DNA from: Eledone cirrhosa
Taxonomy: Eukaryota; Mollusca; Cephalopoda; Octopoda; Eledonidae
Assembly (NCBI GenBank): GCA_964016885.1
Contig: OZ024760.1
Span: 3,313,189-3,377,188 of the forward strand
DNA: 64,000 nt
Reading direction: 5' to 3'
The notes under the pieces were generated by a model. That model searched no databases. It worked only from the letters and a program-made list of their open reading frames with translations, and was not told where the DNA came from. Within the stretch, counting starts at the first letter, position 1. The number at the start of each line of letters is the position of its first letter. Positions 53,293 through 63,760 of the stretch are shown piece after piece. Both the position numbers and the translations under genes were made by a program.

Positions 53293-56105
53293 GTTAGTAC
53301 TGATGGTGGTATTGCTATTGTTAGTACTGATGGTGGCATTGGTATTGTTAGGCTGATGGTGGTATTGGTATTGTTAGTACTGATGGTGGCATTTGTATTG
53401 TTAGTGCTGATGGTGGTATTGGTATCGTTAGTGCTGATGGTGGTATTCGTATTCTTAGTACTGATGGTGGTATTGGTATCGTTAGTGCTGATGGTGTTAT
53501 TGGTATTGTTAGTACTGATGGTGTTATTTGTATTGTTATAACTGATGGTGGTATTGGTATTGTTGGTACTGGTGGTGGTATTGGTATTGTTAGTACTGAT
53601 GGCGGTATTGATATTGTTAGTGCTGATGGTGGTATTGGTATTGTTAGTACTGATGGTGGTATTGGTATTGTTAGTACTGGTGGTGGTATTGGTATTGTTA
53701 GTACTGATGGTGGTATTGGGATTGTTAGTGCTGATGGTGGTATTGGTATTGTTAGTACTGATGGTGGTATTGCTATTGTTAGTGCTGATGGTAGTATTGG
53801 TATTGTTAGTACTGACGTCGATATTGGTATTGTTAGTGATGATGGTGGTATTGGTATTGTTAGTACTGATGGTGGTATTGTATTGTTAGTACTGATGGTG
53901 GTATTGGTATTGTTAGTACTGATGATGGTATTGGTATTGTTAGTGCTGATGGTGGTATTGGTATTGTTAGTACTGATGGTGATATTGGTATTGTTAGTAC
54001 TGATGATGGTATTGGTATTGTTAGTGCTGATGGTGGTATTGGTATTGTTAGTGATGATGGTGTTATTGGTATTGTTAGTACTGATGGTTGTATTGGTATT
54101 GTTAGTACTGACGTTGATATTGGTATTGTTAGTACTGATGGTGGTATTGGTATTCTTAGTACTGATGGTGGTATTGGTATTGTTAGTGCTGATGGTGGTA
54201 TGGGTATTGTTAGTACTGATGGTGGTATTGGTATTGTTAGTGCTGATGGTGGTATTGGTATTGTTAGTACTGATGGTGGTATTGGTATTGTTAGTACTGA
54301 TGGTGGTATTGGTATTGTTAGTACTGATGGTGGTATTGGTATTGTTAGTACTGATGGTGGTATTGGTATTGCTGATGGTGGTATTGGTATTGTTAGTACT
54401 GATGGTGGTATTGGTATTCTTAGTACTGATGGTGGTATTGGTATTATTAGTGCTGATGGTGGTATGGGTATTGTTAGTGCTGATGGTGGTATTGGTATTA
54501 TTAGTACTGATGGTGGTATTGGTATTATTAGTGCTGATGGTGGTATTGGTATTGTTAGTGCTGATGGTGTTATTGGTATTGTTTGTACTGATGGTGGTAT
54601 TGATATTGTTAGTGCTGATGGTGGTATTGTATTGTTAGTACTGATGGTGGTATTGGTATTGTTAGTACTGATGATGGTATTGGTATTGTTAGTGCTGATG
54701 GTGGTATTGGTATTGTTAGTACTGATGGTGATATTGCTATTGTTAGTACTGATGATGGTATTGTTATTGTTAGTGCTGATGGTGGTATGGGTATTGTTAG
54801 TACTGATGGTGGTATTGGTATTGTTAGTACTGATGGTGGTATTGGTATTGTTAGTACTGATGGTGGTATTGGTATTGTTAGTGCTGATGGTGGTATTGGT
54901 ATTGTTAGTACTGATGGTGGTATTGGTATTGTTAGTACTGATGGTGGTATTGGTATTGTTAGTGGTGAAGGTGGTATTGGTATTGTTAGTGCTGATGGTG
55001 GTATTGGTATTGTTAGTACTGATGGTGGTATTAGTATTGTTAGTACTGATGGTTGTATTGGTACTGTTAGTACTGTTGGTGGTATTGGTATTGTTAGTGC
55101 TGATGGTGGTATTGGTATTGTTAGTGCTGATAGTGGTATTGGTATTGTTAGTACTGATGGTGGTATCGTTATTGTTAGTGCTGATGGTGGTATTGGTATT
55201 GTTAGTGCTGATGGGGGTATTGGTATTGTTAGTACTGATGGTGGTATTGGTATTACTGATGCTGGTATTTGTATTGTTAGTACTGATGGTGGTATTGGTA
55301 TTGTTAGTACTGATGGTGGTATTGGTATTGTTAGTACTGATGGTGGTATTGGTATTGTTAGTGCTGATGGTGGTATTGGTATTGTTAGTGCTGATGGTGG
55401 TATTGGTATTGTTAGTGCTGATGGTGGTATTGGTATTGTTAGTACTGATGGTGGTATTGGTATTGTTAGTACTGATGGTGGCATTGGTATTGTTAGGCTG
55501 ATGGTGGTATTGGTATTGTTAGTGCTGATGGTCGTATTGGTATTGCTGATGGTGGTATCGGTATTGTTAGTACTGATGGTGGTATTGGTATTGTTAGTGC
55601 TGATGGTGGTATTGGTATTGTTAGTACTGATGGTGGTATTGGTATTGTTAGTACTGATGGTGGTATTGGTATTGTTAGTACTAATGGTGGTATTGGTATT
55701 GTTAGTACTGATGGTGGTATTGGTATTGTTAGTGCTGATGGTGGTATGGGTATTGTTAGTACTGATGGTGGTATTGGTATTGTTAGTACTGATGGTGGTA
55801 TTGGTATTGTTAGTACTGATGGTGGTATTGGTATTGTTAGTACTGATGGTGGTATTGGTATTGTTAGTGCTGTTGGTGGTATTGTTATGGTTAGTGCTGA
55901 TTGTGGTATTCGTATTGTTAGTATTGATGGTGGTATTGGTATTGTTAGTGGTGATGGTGGTATTGGTATTGTTAGTGCTGATGGTGGTATTGGTATTACT
56001 GATGCTGGTATTGGTATTGTTAGTACTGATGTGGTATTTGTATTGTTAGTACTGATGGTGGTATTGGTATTGTTAGTACTGATGGTGGTGTTGGTATTAT
56101 TGGTG
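53293..56105 (+). repeat. X/Y mosaic tail
   Basis: The first part follows X2 at an offset of 7,693 bp (GTTAGGCTG 45,654 and 53,347; GACGTC 46,121 and 53,814; ATTGTATTG 46,184 and 53,877). At about 54,626 a further ATTGTATTG starts a segment that follows the Y1/Y2 order, ending at GTTAGGCTG 55,492. From there to 56,105 the order is mixed, with GATGTGGTATTTG at about 56,029 breaking phase by one base. Confidence 0.82.
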
Positions 56106-59100
56106 CTGATGGTGGTATTGGTATTGTTAGTACTGATGGTGGTATTGGTATTGTTAGTACTGATGGTGGTATTGGTATTGTTAGTGCTGATGGTGGTATT
56201 GGTATTGTTAGTGTTGATGGTGGTATTGGTATTGTTAGTACTGATGATGGTATTGTTATTGTTAGTACTGATGATGGTATTGTTATTGTTAGTGCTGATT
56301 GTGGTATTGGTATTGTTAGTATTGATGGTGGTATTGGTATTGTTAGTGCTGATGGTGGTATTGGTATTGTTAGTGCTGATGGTGGTCTTGGTATTACTGA
56401 TGCTGGTATTGGTATTGTTAGTACTGATGGTGGTATTTGTATTGTTAGTACTGATGGTGGTATTGGTATTGTTAGTACTGATGGTGGTATTGGTATTGTT
56501 AGCACTGATGGTGGTGTTGGTATTATTGGTGCTGATGGTGGTATTGGTATTGTTAGTGCTGATGGTGATATTGGTATTGTTAGTACTGATGGTGGTATTG
56601 GTATTGTTAGTACTGATGGTGGTATTGGTATTGTTAGTGCTGATGGCGGTTTTGGTATTGTTAGTGGTGATGGTGGTATTGGTATTGTTAGTGCTGATGG
56701 TGGTATTGGTATTGTTAGTGGTGATGGTGGTATTGGTATTGTTAGTACTGATGGTGGTATTGGTATTGTTAGTGCTGATGGTGTTATTCGTATTGTTAGT
56801 ACTGATGGTGGTATTGTTATTGTTAGTGCTGATGGTGGTATTGGTATTGTTAGTACTGATGGTGGTATTGGTATTGTTAGTACTGATGGTTGTATTGGTA
56901 CTGTTAGTACTGTTGGTGGTATTGGTATTGTTAGTGCTGATGGTGGTATTGGTATTGTTAGTACTGATGGTGGCATTGGTATTGTTAGGCTGATGGTGGT
57001 ATTGGTATTGTTAGTGCTGATGGTCGTATTGGTATTGCTGATGGTGGTATTGGTATTGTTAGTATTGATGGTGGTATTGGTATTGTTAGTACTGATGGTG
57101 GTATTGGTATTGTTAGTACTGATGGTGGTATTGGTATTGTTAGTGCTGATGGTGGTATTGGTATTGTTAGTACTGATGGTGGTATTGGTATTGTTAGTAC
57201 TGATGGTGGTATTGGTATTGTTAGTACTGATGGTGGTATTGATATCGTTAGTACTGATGATGGTATTATTATTGTTAGTGCTGATTGTGGTATTGGTATT
57301 GTTAGTACTGCTGGTGGTATTGGTATTCTTAGTACTGATGGTGGTATTGGTATTGTTAGTGCTGATGGTGGTATTCGTATTCTTAGTACTGATGATGGTA
57401 TTGGTATTGTTAGTGCTGATGGTGTTATTGGTATTGTTAGTACTGATGGTGGTATTTGTATTGTTATAACTGATGGTGTTATTGGTATTGTTGGTACTGA
57501 TGGTGGTATTGGTATTGTTAGTGCTGATGGTGGTTTTGGTGTTGTTAGTGGTGATGGTGGTATTGGTATTGTTATTGCTGATGGTGGTATTGGTATTGTT
57601 AGTGGTGATGGTGGTATTGGTATTATTAGTGGTGATGGTGGTATTGGTATTGTTAGTACTGATGGTGGTATTGGTATTGTTAGTGCTGATGGTGGTATTG
57701 GTATTGTTAGTACTGATGGTGGTATTGTTATTGTTAGTGCTGATGGTGGTATTGGTATTGTTAGTGCTGATGGGGGTATTCGTATTGTTAGTACTGATGG
57801 TGGTATTGGTATTGTTAGTACTGATGCTGGTATTTGTATTGTTAGTACTGATGGTGGTATTGGTATTGTTAGTGCTGATGGTGGTATTGGTATTGTTAGT
57901 GCTGATGGTGGTATTGGTATTGTTAGTACTGATGGTGGTATTGGTATTGTTAGTGCTGATGGTTGTATTGGTACTGTTAGTACTGTTGGTGGTATTGGTA
58001 TTGTTAGTGCTGATGGTGGTATTGGTATTGTTAGTACTGATGGTGGCATTGGTATTGTTAGTGCTGATGGTGGTATTGGTATTGTTAGTGCTGATGGTCG
58101 TATTGGTATTGCTGATGGTGGTATTGGTATTGTTAGTATTGATGGTGGTATTGGTATTGTTAGTACTGATGGTGGTATTGGTATTGTTAGTGCTGATGGT
58201 GGTATTGGTATTGTTAGTACTGATGGTGGTATTGGTATTGTTAGTACTGATGGTGGTATTGGTATTGTTAGTACTGATGGTGGTATTGATATCGTTAGTA
58301 CTGATGATGGTATTGTTATTGTTAGTGCTGATTGTGGTATTGGTATTGTTAGTACTGATGGTGGTATTGGTATTCTTAGTACTGATGGTGGTATTGGTAT
58401 TGTTAGTGCTGTTGGTGGTATTGGTATTGTTAGTACTGATGGTGGTATTGGTATTTCTAGTGCTGATGGTGGTATTCGTATTCTTAGTACTGATGATGGT
58501 ATTGGTATTGTTAGTGCTGTTGGTGGTATTGGTATTGTTAGTGCTGATGGTGGTATTCGTATTCTTAGTACTGATGGTGGTATTGGTATTGTTAGTGCTG
58601 TTGGTGGTATTGGTATTTCTAGTGCTGATGGTGGTATTCGTATTCTTAGTACTGATGGTGGTATTGGTATTGTTAGTACTGATGGTGGTATTGTTAGTAC
58701 TGATGGTATTGTTGGTATTGTTAGTGCTGATGGTGGTATTGGTATTGTTAGTGCTGATGGTGGTATTGGTATTGTTAGTGCTGATGGTGGTATTGTTAGT
58801 TCTGATGGTATTGTTGGTATTGTTAGTGCTGATGGTGGTATTGGTATTGTTAGTGCTGATGGTGGTATTGTTAGTACTGATGGTATTATTGGTATTGTTA
58901 GTGCTGATGGTGGTATTGTTAGTACTGATGGTATCATTGGTATTGTTAGTGCTGATGGTGGTATTGGTATTGTTAGTGCTGATGGTGGTATTGTTAGTAC
59001 TGATGGTATTGTTGGTATTGTTAGTGCTGATTGTGGTATTGTTATTGTTAGTACTGATGGTGGTATTGTTAGTACTGATGGTATTATTGGTATTGTTAGT

Positions 59101-59749
59101 GCTGATGGTGGTATTGGTATTGTTAGTACTGATGGTATTATTGGTATTGTTAGTGCTGATGGTGGTATTGGTATTGTTAGTGCTGATGGTGGTATTGGTA
59201 TTGTTAGTGCTGATGGTGGTATTGTTAGTACTGATGGTATTGTTGGTATTGTTAGTGCTGATTGTGGTATTGTTATTGTTAGTACTGATGGTGGTATTGG
59301 TATTGTTAGTACTGATGGTGGTATTGTTAGTACTGATGGTATTATTGGTATTGTTAGTGCTGATGGTGGTATTGTTAGTGCTGATGGTATTTTTGGTATT
59401 GTTAGTACTGATGGTGGTATTGGTATTGTTAGTACTGATGGTGGTATTGTTAGTACTGATGGTGGTATTGGTATTGTTAGTACTGATGGTGGTATTGTTA
59501 GTACTGATGGTATTATTGGTATTGTTAGTGCTGATGGTGGTATTGTTAGTGCTGATGGTATTTTTGGTATTGTTAGTGCTGATGGTGGTATTGGTATTGT
59601 TAGTGCTGATGGTGGTATCGTTAGTACTGATGGTATTATTGGTATTGTTAGTGCTGGTGGTGGTATTGTTAGTGCTGATGGTGGTATTGTTAGTACTGAT
59701 GGTATTATTGGTATTGTTAGTACTGATGGTATTATTGGTATTGTTAGTA
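56106..59749 (+). repeat. Higher-order repeat copy Z1 (3,644 bp)
   Basis: Matches Z2 at an offset of 3,644 bp (GATGATGG pairs near 56,241 and 59,885; GTTAGGCTG 56,984 and 60,628; GGTATCATTGG near 58,931 and 62,575). The left two thirds are ordinary 27-bp monomers. From about 58,680 it changes to alternating 21-bp and altered 27-bp monomers. Confidence 0.9.
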
Positions 59750-59750
59750 C
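58680..59750 (+). repeat. 48-bp composite subfamily (Z1)
   Basis: Here 21-bp monomers that lack GGTATT alternate with 27-bp monomers in which the second triplet GGT has become ATT (GATGGTATTATTGG). The alternation gives a 48-bp period, mixed with some ordinary copies. In the reverse IPIPPSVLT register it reads as PPSALT and IPIIPSVLT. This unit type is not seen to the left of 58,680. Confidence 0.8.
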
Positions 59751-62700
59751 TGATGGTGGTATTGGTATTGTTAGTACTGATGGTGGTATTGGTATTGTTA
59801 GTACTGATGGTGGTATTGGTATTGTTAGTGCTGATGGTGGTATTGGTATTGTTAGTGTTGATGGTGGTATTGGTATTGTTAGTACTGATGATGGTATTGT
59901 TATTGTTAGTACTGATGATGGTATTGTTATTGTTAGTGCTGATTGTGGTATTGGTATTGTTAGTATTGATGGTGGTATTGGTATTGTTAGTGCTGATGGT
60001 GGTATTGGTATTGTTAGTGCTGATGGTGGTCTTGGTATTACTGATGCTGGTATTGGTATTGTTAGTACTGATGGTGGTATTTGTATTGTTAGTACTGATG
60101 GTGGTATTGGTATTGTTAGTACTGATGGTGGTATTGGTATTGTTAGCACTGATGGTGGTGTTGGTATTATTGGTGCTGATGGTGGTATTGGTATTGTTAG
60201 TGCTGATGGTGATATTGGTATTGTTAGTACTGATGGTGGTATTGGTATTGTTAGTACTGATGGTGGTATTGGTATTGTTAGTGCTGATGGCGGTTTTGGT
60301 ATTGTTAGTGGTGATGGTGGTATTGGTATTGTTAGTGCTGATGGTGGTATTGGTATTGTTAGTGGTGATGGTGGTATTGGTATTGTTAGTACTGATGGTG
60401 GTATTGGTATTGTTAGTGCTGATGGTGTTATTCGTATTGTTAGTACTGATGGTGGTATTGTTATTGTTAGTGCTGATGGTGGTATTGGTATTGTTAGTAC
60501 TGATGGTGGTATTGGTATTGTTAGTACTGATGGTTGTATTGGTACTGTTAGTACTGTTGGTGGTATTGGTATTGTTAGTGCTGATGGTGGTATTGGTATT
60601 GTTAGTACTGATGGTGGCATTGGTATTGTTAGGCTGATGGTGGTATTGGTATTGTTAGTGCTGATGGTCGTATTGGTATTGCTGATGGTGGTATTGGTAT
60701 TGTTAGTATTGATGGTGGTATTGGTATTGTTAGTACTGATGGTGGTATTGGTATTGTTAGTACTGATGGTGGTATTGGTATTGTTAGTGCTGATGGTGGT
60801 ATTGGTATTGTTAGTACTGATGGTGGTATTGGTATTGTTAGTACTGATGGTGGTATTGGTATTGTTAGTACTGATGGTGGTATTGATATCGTTAGTACTG
60901 ATGATGGTATTATTATTGTTAGTGCTGATTGTGGTATTGGTATTGTTAGTACTGCTGGTGGTATTGGTATTCTTAGTACTGATGGTGGTATTGGTATTGT
61001 TAGTGCTGATGGTGGTATTCGTATTCTTAGTACTGATGATGGTATTGGTATTGTTAGTGCTGATGGTGTTATTGGTATTGTTAGTACTGATGGTGGTATT
61101 TGTATTGTTATAACTGATGGTGTTATTGGTATTGTTGGTACTGATGGTGGTATTGGTATTGTTAGTGCTGATGGTGGTTTTGGTGTTGTTAGTGGTGATG
61201 GTGGTATTGGTATTGTTATTGCTGATGGTGGTATTGGTATTGTTAGTGGTGATGGTGGTATTGGTATTATTAGTGGTGATGGTGGTATTGGTATTGTTAG
61301 TACTGATGGTGGTATTGGTATTGTTAGTGCTGATGGTGGTATTGGTATTGTTAGTACTGATGGTGGTATTGTTATTGTTAGTGCTGATGGTGGTATTGGT
61401 ATTGTTAGTGCTGATGGGGGTATTCGTATTGTTAGTACTGATGGTGGTATTGGTATTGTTAGTACTGATGCTGGTATTTGTATTGTTAGTACTGATGGTG
61501 GTATTGGTATTGTTAGTGCTGATGGTGGTATTGGTATTGTTAGTGCTGATGGTGGTATTGGTATTGTTAGTACTGATGGTGGTATTGGTATTGTTAGTGC
61601 TGATGGTTGTATTGGTACTGTTAGTACTGTTGGTGGTATTGGTATTGTTAGTGCTGATGGTGGTATTGGTATTGTTAGTACTGATGGTGGCATTGGTATT
61701 GTTAGTGCTGATGGTGGTATTGGTATTGTTAGTGCTGATGGTCGTATTGGTATTGCTGATGGTGGTATTGGTATTGTTAGTATTGATGGTGGTATTGGTA
61801 TTGTTAGTACTGATGGTGGTATTGGTATTGTTAGTGCTGATGGTGGTATTGGTATTGTTAGTACTGATGGTGGTATTGGTATTGTTAGTACTGATGGTGG
61901 TATTGGTATTGTTAGTACTGATGGTGGTATTGATATCGTTAGTACTGATGATGGTATTGTTATTGTTAGTGCTGATTGTGGTATTGGTATTGTTAGTACT
62001 GATGGTGGTATTGGTATTCTTAGTACTGATGGTGGTATTGGTATTGTTAGTGCTGTTGGTGGTATTGGTATTGTTAGTACTGATGGTGGTATTGGTATTT
62101 CTAGTGCTGATGGTGGTATTCGTATTCTTAGTACTGATGATGGTATTGGTATTGTTAGTGCTGTTGGTGGTATTGGTATTGTTAGTGCTGATGGTGGTAT
62201 TCGTATTCTTAGTACTGATGGTGGTATTGGTATTGTTAGTGCTGTTGGTGGTATTGGTATTTCTAGTGCTGATGGTGGTATTCGTATTCTTAGTACTGAT
62301 GGTGGTATTGGTATTGTTAGTACTGATGGTGGTATTGTTAGTACTGATGGTATTGTTGGTATTGTTAGTGCTGATGGTGGTATTGGTATTGTTAGTGCTG
62401 ATGGTGGTATTGGTATTGTTAGTGCTGATGGTGGTATTGTTAGTTCTGATGGTATTGTTGGTATTGTTAGTGCTGATGGTGGTATTGGTATTGTTAGTGC
62501 TGATGGTGGTATTGTTAGTACTGATGGTATTATTGGTATTGTTAGTGCTGATGGTGGTATTGTTAGTACTGATGGTATCATTGGTATTGTTAGTGCTGAT
62601 GGTGGTATTGGTATTGTTAGTGCTGATGGTGGTATTGTTAGTACTGATGGTATTGTTGGTATTGTTAGTGCTGATTGTGGTATTGTTATTGTTAGTACTG

Positions 62701-63606
62701 ATGGTGGTATTGTTAGTACTGATGGTATTATTGGTATTGTTAGTGCTGATGGTGGTATTGGTATTGTTAGTACTGATGGTATTATTGGTATTGTTAGTGC
62801 TGATGGTGGTATTGGTATTGTTAGTGCTGATGGTGGTATTGGTATTGTTAGTGCTGATGGTGGTATTGTTAGTACTGATGGTATTGTTGGTATTGTTAGT
62901 GCTGATTGTGGTATTGTTATTGTTAGTACTGATGGTGGTATTGGTATTGTTAGTACTGATGGTGGTATTGTTAGTACTGATGGTATTATTGGTATTGTTA
63001 GTGCTGATGGTGGTATTGTTAGTGCTGATGGTATTTTTGGTATTGTTAGTACTGATGGTGGTATTGGTATTGTTAGTACTGATGGTGGTATTGTTAGTAC
63101 TGATGGTGGTATTGGTATTGTTAGTACTGATGGTGGTATTGTTAGTACTGATGGTATTATTGGTATTGTTAGTGCTGATGGTGGTATTGTTAGTGCTGAT
63201 GGTATTTTTGGTATTGTTAGTGCTGATGGTGGTATTGGTATTGTTAGTGCTGATGGTGGTATCGTTAGTACTGATGGTATTATTGGTATTGTTAGTGCTG
63301 GTGGTGGTATTGTTAGTGCTGATGGTGGTATTGTTAGTACTGATGGTGGTATTGTTAGTACTGATGGTATTATTGGTATTGTTAGTGCTGATGGTGGTAT
63401 TGTTAGTGCTGATGGTATTTTTGGTATTGTTAGTGCTGATGGTGGTATTGGTATTGTTAGTGCTGATGGTGGTATCGTTAGTACTGATGGTATTATTGGT
63501 ATTGTTAGTGCTGGTGGTGGTATTGTTAGTGCTGATGGTGGTATTGTTAGTACTGATGGTATTATTGGTATTGTTAGTACTGATGGTATTATTGGTATTG
63601 TTAGTA
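59750..63606 (+). repeat. Higher-order repeat copy Z2 (3,644 bp plus 213-bp insertion)
   Basis: Second Z copy. It is longer than Z1 because a segment marked by GGTATCGTTAG at about 63,259 is repeated at about 63,472, 213 bp on; in Z1 it occurs once, near 59,615. The Z homology ends about 50 bp before the array edge. Confidence 0.88.
62324..63606 (+). repeat. 48-bp composite subfamily (Z2)
   Basis: Same alternating 21-bp and altered 27-bp monomers as in Z1, extended by the 213-bp duplication. It reaches nearly to the array boundary; only two ordinary monomers follow. Confidence 0.8.
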
Positions 63607-63653
63607 CTGATGGTGGTATTGGTATTGTTAGTACTGATGGTGGTATTGGTATT

Positions 63654-63671
63654 GTTGCTGTAAGAACTTAG
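63654..63671. other. Splice-signal-like sequence at the array boundary
   Basis: On the + strand GTAAGA (63,660-63,665) fits a 5' splice donor, right after the last repeat triplets GTTGCT. On the - strand the same bases read CTAAGTTCTTACAG and fit a 3' acceptor, with the repeat starting immediately after AG. Only one reading could be real, and a chance match is quite possible. The basis is consensus resemblance alone. Confidence 0.25.
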
Positions 63672-63760
63672 ATTGTTTCTCCCAGTGGAAATGGTTGCAA
63701 TGGGCTTCTACTAACTTAATCAAAGTGTTTGTGATTTTTTCATTGATGTATTTTGTTGCG
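63657..63760. other. Non-repetitive spacer at right array edge
   Basis: About 104 bp with balanced composition, the only non-repetitive DNA in the window. It contains GTAAGAACTTAG at its left edge, TACTAAC at 63,709-63,715 and a T-rich run at about 63,734. More than one register on each strand is open across most of it, so frame openness cannot show whether it is coding. I see no promoter, tRNA or polyadenylation AATAAA signal. Confidence 0.7.

Larger units (their letters stand above)
1..63656 (+). repeat. 27-bp tandem array (megasatellite), about 63.7 kb
   Basis: The whole interval is built head to tail from a 27-bp monomer; a canonical copy is 201-227. It starts GGTGGTATTGG and ends AGTACTGAT, with 12 T, 9 G, 5 A and 1 C. 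All copies have the same orientation. Shorter 21-bp monomers lack either GGTATT or GTTAGT plus a fused triplet, and longer 36-bp ones carry an extra GCTGATGGT. The monomer has no stop in four of six registers: GIVSTDGGI and LVLMVVLVL forward, IPIPPSVLT and NTNTTISTN reverse. The other two registers contain TAG/TGA or TAA in each copy. Long open frames therefore follow from the repeat itself. The left end is cut by the window; the right end is at about 63,656. I do not recognise this repeat as a named satellite family. Confidence 0.98.

Noticed and set aside
1..63656. CRISPR array
   Set aside because: There are no unique spacers. Repeats are directly adjacent, in tens of variants of one 27-bp unit, and there are no cas-like genes.
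1..63656. tRNA, rRNA, promoters or terminators inside the array
   Set aside because: Composition is uniform G/T-rich repeat with almost no C, and no stem-loop or box elements can be distinguished from the repeat itself.
61117..63663. Forward LVLMVVLVL frame as a giant membrane protein
   Set aside because: The hydrophobicity is only the shifted reading of the same triplets. The frame ends at TAA just past the array edge, and many equivalent frames occur throughout.
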